DNA of 64,000 nucleotides from Balanoglossus misakiensis (lineage: Eukaryota; Hemichordata), in the NCBI GenBank assembly GCA_040954595.2, contig CM082578.2:9796001-9860000 (forward strand), in the 5' to 3' direction. Numbering within the stretch: position 1 is the first letter of the stretch; the number at the start of each line of letters is the position of its first letter. Below, one piece after another: positions 1-12,600 of this stretch. The notes below the pieces were generated by a model, which made no database searches, was not told the DNA's origin, and worked only from the letters and a program-made list of their open reading frames with translations. Made by a program: the position numbers and the translations under genes.

Positions 1-1
1 C

Positions 2-1943
2 GAAACAACTCTGCCCCCAGAACTGCCAAGTTCAACCTACAACACATCGTCACAGGGAACGTTGCACGCAGAGTCAAGTGTTCATTCTTCCCCGGCCATG
101 ATTCTGCCGCCAGGTATGATATTGGTTTTTTGAACATGTTTGGATGAAGGGAAGAAGAGTGTATGCAATGGCCAATTTGGTTCACTCCCATGGACAGCGA
201 TAGTGCCATTTGTGTAGTGACTAGTATTGACAAAATTTGGTATTTCAAATAATAACATTCAACAGAGGATTTTTACAACCACTCTTTTTGATATAGCATT
301 GCTTCCACAAGTCAATCACAACAAACACTATCTCTTCTCCCATCAAAGGTCGCACGGACAACTTCAGCAGCGACAGTGAATCCGAATCTCTCCGGTACGG
401 TGGAACCGTCGGAAATGTCAATCGTCTGCCGTCGCGAATCAGAACGGCGGCCATATTCCCGAGCGACATGGAACATGAGGCACAGATGGTGCCCCTGACG
501 TCCGACGCCCAGGCGATAGCAGAAAATTCAGGTAATTGCGAGTTTTCTTCCTCAGTGAGGTTTTCTGTCGTTGTGTTTGTTTTGATCTCAAAGTTTCGAA
601 ACTTAGTAGGTAGAGTTAGAAAGACAAGGGGTGGAATTGATTCTGGAAAACTTTATGAATCATCAGTACCATTGTTAATGTTTGTTATCTGCTTCCCATT
701 GTGTACTCAGGCAACAGCGTGATCACCATCCCGATGCCGTCGCCCCTCCAGCAGAGGAGAGCGCCCGGATCCCACCACTACACCGTCGGCCGGGGCAGTC
801 TGCCGGCGTACTGTCACAACATCTCCACATCTCAGCCGCATGTGGCATCCACGGCGACGACGGCCGCGCCCACCACGTCGCTGTACTCCACCATGCCGCC
901 GCCCCAGAGCACCGTGCCCGCCTCGGAGCCCGGCCAGGAACCGGCCAGCTACCCCGGACACCAGTCCTTGGACAATGCGATTGTGACGCATCCCTATGCC
1001 AGGGGGGCAGGCAGGGAGGAGGAGGACGAGGAGAAGGAGGTGGAGGAGGCCCTCTCTCCGGAAATCCTGGAAAAAACAATTCGTGAACTCTTTCAACAGT
1101 CAGAGCCACCAGGTTGTGACAGTGGCCTTGATCTCAGTACGGACATTTCAAAAGTTACGCCTAGTTATGCTTCGTTAAGGTTTCCAAAAGGTGGGTTTGT
1201 GTGCAAGTCAAACAGTTTCTAGTTGTACCCATCCACGCTTAGAGAAATGCGAACTATTATATATGTATATTATATATATATATTTATGTAAAGCTGCATT
1301 GAGAGGTCGACTCTCATGTGGTATAGACTCAGAGTGTGTGGGGAACGGTGCTCTACAGATTGTTTTATGCCAGTTCTTAATATTTAATAATTGTAAGATA
1401 ATTTTAGCTCAACCTTTTATGTCACACAAAATGGTGAAGTTCAGGGGAATATTCCACAACCTTGAAGTTTTTTTGCTGCTTATTTTTAATCACAGTACAG
1501 TGGGAATAGTCTTAGAGGATTTTGGTGACATATTTTTTTCAAAACTTGGTGCTTTTCCCCCCCATCAACAGTGGTAGCTGAAGTTAATGGTGTAGTTTTC
1601 TTGTCATTAACTGCTTCCTTTATCATGCGCAGCATTGAAAACAAACAAATACTAAAACCGTTCTCTTTTCTCTGGTATCTTGTCATTTGCAGACTATCAT
1701 ACTGAAGAGCTATCAATGCCCATTGCTACCAGTGCATCACCTCACCTTGTTACCAGTACACCTCCAATCTCCCATCATGCACCGTCGCATACATATCATT
1801 TGCCTGTGGACAATGCTGACTGTGTCGACAGTGTGCCGTCGCACAGAGTGCTGCCGCATAGAACAATTGACTCGTACTTAAGGGGTCAGAGGAGCCCCTC
1901 GCATGTGGACAGAATGCATCAGGACTCCCCTAGCAGTGTGTAA
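2..1943 (+). CDS. C-terminal exons of an unidentified protein with a low-complexity tail (5' end outside window)
   Basis: Four coding exons can be joined: 2-113, 349-531, 711-1190 and 1693-1943 (stop TAA 1941-1943). All three introns (114-348, 532-710, 1191-1692) have GT/AG borders and are phase 1, and the reading frame stays open throughout, giving 341 residues of the C terminus. The protein is rich in Ser, Pro, Thr and His. It has an acidic Ser patch (SDSESES, exon 2), a Glu-rich run about two thirds into exon 3, then a short amphipathic stretch SPEILEKTIRELFQQ. The last residues are DSPSSV, which fits a class I PDZ ligand (S/T-x-V). No folded domain or membrane segment is visible here. I infer the cytoplasmic tail of a receptor or adhesion protein, but the family is not recognised. 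The exon structure is well supported; the identity is not. Confidence 0.72.
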
Positions 1944-3490
1944 ATAAATAATGTGCTTAAGAGATAGAGAGAAGTGCTTCTATGATTTTTATATATTGTA
2001 TATTTCATGATGTATATGGGACGGAAGGAGAAAATTACAGAGAATTATGGATGGTGGCTTACAAGGAGAAGGAGACACACTGAGAAAGGAGTATATTTTT
2101 AGCTATCAGAACTAAATTCAGGAGACATTTTATATGAGGCATACAGTTGCAGAGACCATGACTGAGGGTAAAGTTGTGAAGTTGTCTACACCATATGAAA
2201 CACCAAGACAAGCATCCTTGTGCCAAGCTTATCGTAGGAATTGCTGGTTTCCCGGTGCACGGCATTGACTTCGACGTACAATCACAGCGATCAACCATCA
2301 TCGCCACGGAGCCACATCTTTTTGTTGTAGTTACACTTTCTGCAGTTTCTGACAATTTCGACGACTGCTGCTGAGAATTTCTTCAACAATCCACATTCCA
2401 CTTGTGCTGTTCTCATCTCTCGGTTTACGCTGATTTTGTTCCGAGTAAGCCGTCAGACTCGTCGTGACAAAATTTGACTGGTTCAGCAGTAATTTACAAG
2501 TGTTGGGGGGGGGGGGGGGAGCGTGCAGGGCATTGTGAAACTGATGCGCGGATGACTGCGAAACTGAGCGTTATCAGTTACTAGCAATAATCAAAGTTTT
2601 CTCTAAGTTAGAGATGATCTCTGTAAAGGCACTGGGAATTTGTAACAGAAATTGTCAGTCAGTTGATGCAGTGCACTCTTGCTTTGCCTTGTCATTACAC
2701 TGAGCTTTATGCTTGGCACGACTTCCATCGCGACATCTTAGTGTTTGCGCACGTTTTTCACCAACCTAGCCCTAGTTGTTAACGATGTAATAGTGCCAGA
2801 ATGCAGGGTGCTCTGAATTTACATTTGAGGGATTCTTGAACTTGAATAGCAAAGTTGGGGTTGATCTGACCCCTCGGATGATGTCGGACATGTGACAGTA
2901 TCTGGCAGCGCATTTCTGACATTGTCATGTGACCGCAGTAACTCAGAGCCATCATCCATGGTATTGGCAGATTTTTCTGCGAGCATGCAAAGAGATATTT
3001 TTCAATGTGATACGTAGACTGTGTAAAAAATGCAAGATGCCAAGATTATGAATGCCGTTTGCCAAAAAAGTTGGAGACAGGGCCTAGTTGTCACACGCTT
3101 GAAAGACACTTAGTTGGACCCAGTGTTGTTTACCTAACTCGCACCTGCCCGTTGAGAGGAATTTTGAACAAACGTTTTTGAGAAAATGCATTGCTCAAAG
3201 ACTGGAACCACAGCAATATTTCAGAGAGAGCTGATTGTGTAAAGTGGGGGGAATTCATGTGGAGAATAGGGGGGGGGGGGGAGGCATTACTGTTGAAAGG
3301 GGCACTGGCTCCAAGGGATGAAAAAAACAACCAACAGATTTTGTTTTTGTCAGAACACGTGGCAATAAGACAATCGTTGAAAGCAGGCACAAGTTTGAAG
3401 AAGGGAAGAATTTTGCATGTTTTTAACTAAATATCATGCCTTGCTAAAGAAAAAAAAATATGCTCACAGAGTTGCCTTTGGTGTGAACAC

Positions 3491-3577
3491 ATTTAGCCCT
3501 TTCTCCCCATTTCCCCGTGGAGAGGTCCCACATTAATCATTGAGAACGGTGGAGTTGGATCATACCATGGCAGGGCT
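3491..3577. mobile_element. Degenerate relative of the 95-bp MITE-like element
   Basis: It begins TTTAGCCCTTTCTCCCC. Further in is TTGGATCATACCATGG, the reverse complement of the family's CCATGGTatGgTCCAA segment, so the copy looks rearranged. It is weaker than copies A and B. Confidence 0.3.
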
Positions 3578-4000
3578 TGGGGGAGGGGGGGGGGGTAAAT
3601 AACAATCTGCCATCACGCACGACAGACTGTGTGCATCAACTTCTGTTGCTTGTCAATCTAGGCTTTCATTCCAGTGTAAAGAGCTGTTTCGTAGAAGTGT
3701 ACCTGGTTTTTAAAATCAGTTTCAGGCCAATTAGTACCACAGGCTGTGATGGAGAACTCACTCCCACAGTCCTTTGCCAATCAATATACCTCATTTACTT
3801 TGTACCAATGGCTGTCCCGAAGGATCATGGGAAGCTATGGTGTAGGCCGTCACTTGTTTTGCTGCCTTGCAATCAGTCTGCTCTGCTCCGAAAGTATACT
3901 TTACTCACTCTTTGTACTTAACTTTTAAAAGAAATACCAGAACCAAGACGTCTCTCAAGTTGCTTGAAGTAGAAATTATTTATTACAGAAGAAAAGTTGC

Positions 4001-4010
4001 AATAAATAAA
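4001..4010 (+). terminator. Overlapping poly(A) signals (AATAAATAAA)
   Basis: Two overlapping canonical AATAAA hexamers lie about 2.06 kb after the stop codon of the leftmost gene, before an A/T-rich stretch. This is the best candidate cleavage signal for that transcript. Confidence 0.45.
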
Positions 4011-4185
4011 GACAATTTGATTACGTGCAGAGTATGTATAGAACCATGTTTTAGAAATGCCAACTCGCTGGCTGTATTTTTAAAATAATGTAAAAAAAAT
4101 AATAATAAAAAAATGACCACTAGTTTCCCAAGTTACTGATTACAAATGGGAAGCCAGGGGTTTTATTTGTCGGCCATGTCTTGTT

Positions 4186-4280
4186 TTTAACCCTTTCACC
4201 ACAATGGTTCAGTCCAACCCCATTGTTTTCTATGGTGAGGTTGGACCTCTATAGAAGGAACTGGGGGTGAAAGGGTTAAA
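4186..4280. mobile_element. 95-bp MITE-like hairpin element, copy A
   Basis: The element begins TTTAACCCTTTCACC and ends GGGTGAAAGGGTTAAA, an almost perfect terminal inverted repeat of about 15 bp. Inside, GTCCAAC and GTTGGAC form a second inverted pair around CATTGTTTTCTATGG. It has no coding capacity. Related copies occur at 7339-7440 and 19858-19952, with weaker ones near 3491-3577 and 6021-6100. This fits a miniature inverted-repeat element; no autonomous transposon is visible in the window. Confidence 0.6.
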
Positions 4281-4358
4281 GACAATTATGTGTTTGCAAG
4301 TACCTTGTATAGCATACAGAGAGGAAAACACGCCTTACAAACAGTACATGAAGTTAGT

Positions 4359-4380
4359 GGGGGGGGGGGGGGGGGGGGGG
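4359..4380. repeat. 22-base G homopolymer
   Basis: One of the longest of more than twenty G/C runs in the window; others of 16 bases or more are at 21283-21300, 25670-25690, 26048-26063, 26404-26421 and 34453-34470. Confidence 0.97.
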
Positions 4381-6020
4381 TTAAGGGAGAGGGGTGGTTA
4401 GGACTGTCACCTTATACCTCAATCTGTGAGAGACTATTTATTATACACATTTTATTTCTAATATGTGTGACATCTGTAAAAAGACATGAAATTTATTTGT
4501 ACAGCATTTTAAAAGAATATTAAAAAATTCTTTTTGCCATAGACAACTTACTTCTGACGTTTTGTCAATGTCTGTGGTGTGCAGTTTTAGGATGTTTTTG
4601 TGTGTGTGACTGCAGTGGATAAACCAGTCACCCAGAATGACAATGTTGATGTGTCCGAATGAGGCAACGTCAGTGGAAAAGTCTAAGGGATGAATTTGTC
4701 TGTGAATTCTGGCAGCCTTTGTAGTTGACATGTTCAATTCAATCAACTTTTTCACATTTATATTGTTTAAAAGTATCAGAATGATTGAATATCACTTAAG
4801 TTTATGAACTCCCATTTCTTAAACATGGCAAAAATCAGCCATCTTGAAATTGTCGACCATGTGAGACTTTTATCACTCACCTAGGTAGCAAAACCTTATT
4901 GAAGACAGCAACCCTCAGACTGAACTGTTTCCTATGCACTGAAATTTGGATTAAGATATCACTGGTACAACTGCAAAGTAAATCCCCCCAAAAAACAGAA
5001 AACATGTTTAAAATACCAATAAAATTATGAAACTTACTATAAAGCAGCGATCATGCAGTGTCCTGTTTGAAACAAAAACAGTGAGGGCATGTTCAATTTG
5101 TGTCTGGTTTGTTGTAGATATGAATCACTCAAACAGAAGACAGAAACCCATATTCCCGACAGCATGATATTTTTAGTGCAGAATTCTTAGAAAATCTTCT
5201 GTTAAACCTTGGGGGTTTAGAAACCAGTGTCATCTGCCTGCGGGTCTTGCACTGGCCTGGGGCAGTTTGCGTGGCAGGAATCCATTTTCTTGTGAAATTC
5301 CCAGCTTAAACATTGCTCTATAATAGCAAAATGATAAAAGATGCATATATGACTTTTTGAATGTGTTGTTTATGACATCGCCGAGAGATGGACGGGAAAA
5401 CATAAGGGTTTCATGCCCAGAGGCTCAGATCATTGGGGTACTTGGAAGAACTTCAAAGGTCATTTCTAATCATTACATTTGAAGGGGAAAAAATGGAAAT
5501 AATCCGAAGTTACAAATACTGGCCAATATTCAATTTTTCGGCAATTCCGATCGTTGTTCTCGGGCCAAAAACAGTGCACCCTAACCCACCCATTGTGTTA
5601 CTGCTGTAGCGCCCTCTAGCGTGTTAAAAGCAAAACTTCTTTGTAACTTGTCAGAACTTTGTTCAGAGAAACGGGAAATACTACCATATTTTAATATGAC
5701 AACAGAAGGTAGCCGTGAGAAAATTGTTAACTGCTGATTTCTGATAACGGTTTAATTTTCACTGTGTGATTTTTGTAAGTCACATGTATATAGTCTTCAG
5801 TAAAGTATTTTGTAACTTAGGCTTGGAGATTGGAAGTTACATTATATTTCCTGCACACTGCCCTCTGTGCAACACATGAATATTGTTCTCATAGAATTTC
5901 AGCAGGTTTAAAGTGGCAAAAACTTTCAATCAAGCGTCATTACCCCCCCCCCCTCCCCTAATAGTCCCTTTGAGGTGGGCAGCTGTCCTATGGCAAATTT
6001 CAGTTGTTTTAATTAGCAAC

Positions 6021-6100
6021 TTAGCCCTTTCTCCACCATGGTTTGGTCCAATTCTATCGTTTTCAGCTGAAACCTTCTTGTAGAAAGGCGCCACCTAGTG
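6021..6100. mobile_element. Degenerate relative of the 95-bp MITE-like element
   Basis: The stretch TTAGCCCTTTCTCCACCATGG followed by TTTGGTCCAATTCTATCGTTTTC matches the left half of copy A. The right terminal repeat is not recognisable, so this is a truncated copy. Confidence 0.35.
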
Positions 6101-6378
6101 GCAATTACGACTGTAAAGTCATGGTTTGGCAACATTCACGCTGAATTGCCCTTCTTATGCATTTGTCCTTAGATTGTTGGATGTATATTACAAGTAGAAC
6201 TAAAGTTTGTACCTCAAAGGGTGACTGGTAAATATGCTACCAATGTTGAATTACACCATCCAGGAACTTGACATTTCATAGGAAAATATGAGATTCCCCA
6301 GAAATCACAACGGATAGACAGTTATTTTTTAATAGTGACAATTAGCACACACAGAGAACAGATTTTTCAGACAACTAC

Positions 6379-6384
6379 TTTATT
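6379..6384 (-). terminator. Poly(A) signal of DALRD3 (AATAAA on the - strand)
   Basis: TTTATT on the + strand, 240 bases beyond the DALRD3 stop codon (6624-6626). It is the nearest canonical signal in the right orientation, so the DALRD3 3' UTR is probably about 0.25-0.3 kb. Confidence 0.5.
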
Positions 6385-6623
6385 TTTACTAGAAAAATAC
6401 ATTGTAGTTCACAATAAATACCTAGAATATTTCCTTTTGTGAGTCGCTGGCATCTGAAATGCACATGGTAGGACAGCCTTTCATCCATGCCTCCCCCCCC
6501 CATTAATCAACAGCTCCCAACTCTAATGGTGGCTCGAAGAATTCACTCTCCCAACAGAAGAAGAGTGTTGTAGTCCGACAGCCTGTTTGAGGGTCAGTTG
6601 TCCTCTCGTCGATCGCCGACACT

Positions 6624-9600
6624 TCACACTTGTTGCAGTGGCGTGATATTCAAGAGTGACAAGGCATTCTTCATGACTTGCTGAATGCACTTCAGGAAGG
6701 TCAGCCTTGCAAATATGGTGGGTAGCAGGTGGGGTCTGGCTTCCTGTATAAACCATGGAGATGACATGAAAGAAAAACAAAAGAAATGTTAACATAAGAG
6801 CAAATACCAAATGCAATGTCAGTGAATTTTTGGCGTGCCTTCAAGGAAAACTAAAAATGTTCACCAACCAACTACAAACTGACCACTGAGTTTTGTTGTT
6901 GTTTGTATTCTTGTTTGTTTGTTTGTTTTTTTGGGGGGGAAGGGGGACGTATCAGTGAGTTAGTGAGACTGCAGGTAAACTGCGTACCACATTTATATCT
7001 AACAGGCACTGGGCACATATTAAACCATCATAACAAGTAAATTCAGAAGTTGACCACACACACAAAAAAACCCAACAGAGTGATTTATTTGTTTTCAGAT
7101 CCCATTTCATGTTTGATTTTGTTCCAAACAAGAAAGTATGGTATAATCAATATTGACCTGTCATCATTATTGGTAGGAATTCCATCTGTCAGAGTGAGAA
7201 GATAATAAAGCCCACTTCTCTGGTAATTGATTGATTGAAGTAGAATTGGCTCAAAGAATGCAGTTCTCACACCTGATGACTGATTTCATGATTTTTCGTT
7301 ACTTTGACATAACAGTGTTTTGGTAGGAATTATGTATATTGAACCCTTTCACTGCCATGGTATGGTCCAAATCTATTGTTTTCTATGGTAAAGTTGGACC
7401 TCTTTTGAGGGAAATTGGGGGGGGGGGATGAAAGTGTTAATCCTCTGCTGTGATTTTCAGGCAAACACTGTTGAAACCTCATTGATCAGATAAACTGATA
7501 TACTTTCACGACAGTTTGTTCTCAAACGTTGACAGGTTTCACCTTGGTGTTTTTAAAGTACGTCTGAACTCCTGAACTTGAGGTTGTCAAAAACAACTTG
7601 TCATATTAGCATAAATCAGGAGTTCCCCCCACTTTTTTTTTCTCGAAGTTGGTTAGATTTTTATTTAAACCATCACATTCCACAGTGTAAATACTATTTT
7701 CCGGAATTAAGTGAATGCTTGCTTGACGGTGGAGAAATTTTGTCCACAAATCTGAATGGCATGTTTGTTACTTTGCCCACAGACAAGGATAGTCTCATGA
7801 GAATCTGCAAGAAATCAAAACTTTCACATGCACGCACACACACACACACACACACATACAAAACTGCAACAGTACACACCTGTTACCTCTTTAAAAAGCC
7901 AAGCCACACATTCATTCTTTCATCCCTCCATTCATTGACCCCCTCATATTCCTCGCAATCTCTACAGATCGACATTCTGAGATCGGTATCACCTGGCATC
8001 AGCCCATATCAGTCACATAACAGGCAACAATTGACCGTAAGCAAAGAGAAATGCCACTGCACTCTGCGTACACAAACACTGGGGCAAGATAATACCCCAG
8101 TGTGGGCTGCAGCCCTGGGCCACAAATTCCAGGCAAACCCACTTGAGTGAACAAAACAAACGGCTATGAAGCATTCGTCGGTTGATTATCGATAATTCAC
8201 ACAGACATCTGAAATCTGAATCGTTCAAAGATATGCTTGTTGGAGAGCGATATTTCAACCCGATAATGGTCAAGTGTTTGACTCCACATCTATGCCAGGT
8301 TGACGACCTTCTCAAAACTCAACCTTTTCAAAAAAGTCAACCCTCTTTTTTAAAATTTTTGTTCCCTTTCGTTTCCTGATAGTAACCATGACAACCTACA
8401 GGCCACGAAGAATGCATTTGGCTGCAAATACAAGCCTTATTCTGACTGTGTGGAGAATGTGTGTATCAGAACAGGCCTAGAAGGAATCGACCAATCAGGA
8501 GCAAGAGAGTGTGTGTCAGTGACCTTGTGCAACATCCTACAAGGTCAGAAGCTGTTGAAGAAGCCAGCTTCTTGCTCAACTCGCATTTTGATTAATAAAC
8601 AGATTTAGCATCAAGGAAGGAAGGAAAGTGTGACGTACGTGAAGAGATCACATTGTTCCATTTTTACTACGGGGCAATCACACTGCTTGTTTGTCGACAC
8701 AGTGTAACTGGCAATTTCATGCCTGACCATTTTGTTGTTCCTCTCTTCTTTCTTTGCTTTTTGATTTTGTTTTTTTTGGTAATACTTGGTTGAAAAGGGA
8801 AGTTCTTCAATGTTAACCCAAATCCAAATCAGGGTGATATCCACAGCCACCTTTTATGACAGGCTGAGTCTGCAAAACTGCAGTCTATTATACAAAAATT
8901 CTGTTCAACATCAAGTTTTATGAACGCACCATGTGAAAATCGATTTTTAAGTTGTTGTACCGAGGATATCAGAGATGTTGACAGTGACCATGAATGATAC
9001 ACTTCTTTCAACATTTATAACGATCAGCTGATGAGCTCTGTACCTATCAGATATGGGCCAACCCTGCCAATCAAAAATAAGACACTCCCTTTTCTGGTGT
9101 TGCTCACTCTCAATCAAATTGCTTTTTGATAAAACAGAAATTTTAAATTTGTCAAAAAACCACTGCAAATATTTGTTTAATCAATCTTCAAATGTAAGAT
9201 AATTTCTCAAGATGAAAACAGAAGAAAAATGGAGTAACCCTGACTTGGAAAGTTTTGTAATGACTTCCTGCGATAGTTTCCAAATTTAGAAGATTTTACT
9301 TCTGGTGTTGAGTAGCTGAGGTCCCCCCCCCCCACTCCCTCCTTGTATCGTAGGAAATCCCAATATCAATCTCCTTTGGGCATCTTGGTAACCACATCCT
9401 GGCTGCCGGGCTCTCAAGGGCAGATCCGGGGTTCACGTTTTTTATCTCTGGGAAGTATCGCATCCTATGTGTGTCCTAAAAAATCTGCATGAATGGGTCT
9501 GAGTGTAAAAACAAAACTGGCGGCATGACAAGTTATGCTCAGTTGGTTCATGGTTGTAACAGACAGTACAGATAGTAGGCACACTGCTGGGGAAAAAGTT

Positions 9601-12600
9601 CCTACTCTGCAGGCACAGTATATCGGCGCATGTATATGTATGAGGCAGCTGACCAGTTTGTACAGAGGTGAGAGGATTCATTGATTAATTTGGCATTTTT
9701 TTCCCTCAAGATATCACATTAGTTGAGAAGCATTCGCAACAGTTGTGATAACTACAGATTGAAACACGCTGTTCTTTTTTATCTTCTCATGGCCTGACCC
9801 GAGGTCAAATGACCACACTTGCGACAATGTTACGACTCTTGCATGGACCATCATGTCTCTGTTATATATGATTTCTCATTTCCTTTAATAGTAAAACTGC
9901 CACTAGTCGGTTTGATGGGCCTTTGTTCAAAAGTGTGCCATAAAAGTGAATGAAAAGTGAACGCATTTTTGCGGTTAGGGTGTTCTTTACCTCAAGGTCC
10001 AACTGTTCACCTCAGCATGATACAGTGAACTATGGTCTAGATGAAACTAATAGGAGGACCCCCCCCCCCCCCATTTGTTCTTGGGAAGGTGGATTATATG
10101 TATGTTTTTTTCAGTTTTCTTGGTTATAATTTTTTTCCCATATGATTCCTAAATGTATCTACCTGTATTCTGGTTGATAGCGGTTCACCTTCGTAAACAC
10201 TGAATCAAATTTGCCCATTTCACCTTGACAAGCAGACAAAATAAATACATTGTACATGTACCATACAATTTTATTTTTTCGTTTGTTTAATTAAATGTCG
10301 GCAATTCAGTATAAAAACATTGACTGATCACTTTCGTACCATGTGAATATTTCATGCCTGTTTTGTTCAAAATTACAAACAGAAACTAGAGAAATTTAGA
10401 AAATATCTTGAAGGGAAAAGTAATCTTGGTAGGGGAAACGCTTGACTGAAAATTTCAAAGAAATTTGGCAGCTGCATACATAAAATAATGACTTAAAATT
10501 TGATTAATGGCATTTTGATAGAAACCTCATGCATTTCGCAATACAACATGTGCTCTTTTGACAATCTGGGGAGTTAAATATCTTACATGTACTATCTTTT
10601 TTTTCTTCCTGGTGGTTTTACCTTGGAAATGTGGTTCTTATCACAGGATGTTACCAAGGTCACAAATTCATTCACAAAATTAAACACGAGACACTCATCC
10701 TGTCATAAATCTTTTTCTCTACATTTTCGTCTAGTTAGTCTTCCATGCCATGAATGCGGCAGAATATATCTGCATTGGTTGCACAGCAGTGTCAAAGTTT
10801 CCCCCGACAACCTCTTCTTTAAGACAAAAATTAACAAGACTGTAAAGCTTGAGTTTGTAACAGTGTTTAGTTCACACATAATGTGAAGAGTGAGCAAAAG
10901 TAAAAATTGGTATACTGTAGAATAGTTAATTTTCACTAGGATTTTATTCTTACTAATTTTGCTGGACTCGCTTATCTGCAGAAATAAATTCCCAGTGAGA
11001 ATTCTTTTTCCCATTCTTTCCACGTACATAGGCAAGAAACAGTGGAAATACAATCTCAGCAATATTCACCATTTTTGCTTTCAGCGAAAATCAATTCCGG
11101 TGAAAAATAAAGTATTCCACAGTAATATTGAAAGTTGAACTCACCGTGAGCACATGGACTCTTCCGTAATAAGCGCTGAAATCCCGGCTCAGATTGGTCA
11201 GAAAATGACAGATCTGTCAAGATAGAGCAGACATAAATGAGAACATTTTGTTTTTTGTCGTTATGTGTGTATATGTGCGTTTGTGTCACATGACGTGTGT
11301 ATATCATTGGCTGTGCAGGCATGGCCCCTATGGCATGTACTGTTTGCATATCACGCACAATTTCCAAGTATTTCTTTCGGCACAATTAGTGCCACCGCGT
11401 GGCTACGACCCGTGCTCCTTCCCACAATGCACCGCTTCGCAGAGTAGACTCCATGGCGCTGCGAATTCTTCGCTTCAAACACGAACTCCCTGTACGCTAC
11501 CAGTCTGTGACTTTGCAAGACGACTGAAAAACTCTGACGCCAAAATCCTGCTTTGCAATTTTTTTTTTTCCGCTATGAAAATTGAAGACTTTCACTTCAG
11601 ATTAGTCTATCCGCGTGGTTCGTAGTGTCCTACATTCGGCGAACAGTGGCACACACACAAGTGTCAACAAGACGCCATCACCAATTCAATAGATAGTAAA
11701 AATCTTCAAGAGGACCCAGTTAAATACTTTAAGTATTACTCCGAGAATGTTTGGAATCCAAGTGTCAGTAAAAAAAGGTAAAACTAGGGCAGCGGTATAT
11801 CAAAGGAAAGAGCATCTCGTAAGATGAACATAAACCTATTTTTATTAACACATAAATCTTGTTCTAAAGACACGCAATATACTTTTTTTGTAAAAGATGT
11901 TTTTGCTGGAATTATGTTTCTAGTACGATGACCGACAAATTACTCAATCTGCACAAAAACGCTAACGAGTTATGTTCTTTGTAGAGGGTGTTAATTAAAA
12001 AGTACTTCTTTTCGCGACTGCAGACTAGCTTCCTTCCTCGAGGTGACCTTTTTTTAGACCAAATTTCGCATAAAACGGCGAGAATGAATTCAAAGGCAGC
12101 CTGCACCATGTGACCTGCCCCCAATCCTCTTTTCCCAGAGTTTAATTGACTGGGAGTGATGCTACAGTGTTCATCTTGTACTTTTACAACCACCCTGTCA
12201 ACAACAACAGCAGCAGCTCCTTTTTTTACGTTGATTGACGTAAGAACTGGGGCAGGCGGATAAGTCGGCTCAAAACTCAACCCCGTTTCGGTCAGTTTTC
12301 AAGTTTCTGAAGCTCTGCTTACATGCGCAGGAAGTAATTTTCTCACAGAGTTGAAGACGTCCCCACACCACAGAGGACTTAAAGCATGTAAGTGTACGTT
12401 TGTTACAATTGGCAACTAGCTGTCATCCGAGCCGGACCCACACTGCGACATTTTCACGCCGGACTTGGTCCGATGTGTAATTTATCGAGAACCCTGGTGT
12501 TGTGCTCGGCGTGTGACAACTTAGAGCTGGGCATCTGACACCACACAAACAATTGTGAAGTTCTCATTAATTTCACAGCCTTCCCCCCCCCCCCTCGACC

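Larger units (their letters stand above)
1944..4030 (+). other. Probable 3' UTR of the leftmost gene
   Basis: No coding exon is visible after the stop at 1943. An AATAAA overlaps the stop region (1943-1948) and a double AATAAATAAA lies at 4001-4010, so a 3' UTR of up to about 2 kb is likely. The stretch holds homopolymer G runs near 2507-2519, 3270-3281 and 3585-3594. Transcript extent is inferred from the poly(A) signals only. Confidence 0.4.
4281..6378. other. Intergenic stretch between two convergent genes
   Basis: No supported gene. It holds G run 4359-4380 (22 G), a C run near 5942-5953 and a truncated MITE-like copy near 6021. Short open frames here lack splice or codon support. Confidence 0.5.
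6744..11144 (-). other. DALRD3 intron 9 (4.4 kb)
   Basis: No embedded gene is supported. It contains MITE-like copy B (7339-7440), a (CA)n microsatellite (7831-7858), and C runs near 9325-9333 and 10060-10072. The 190-codon open frame at 7578-8150 runs through the CA repeat and has no coding character. Confidence 0.5.

Noticed and set aside
7578-8150. 190-codon + strand open frame
   Set aside because: It crosses a CA microsatellite, has no recognisable domain and lies in a DALRD3 intron.
11912-12280. 122-codon - strand open frame in DALRD3 intron 8
   Set aside because: DALRD3 exons 8 and 9 join in phase without it, and it has no recognisable domain.
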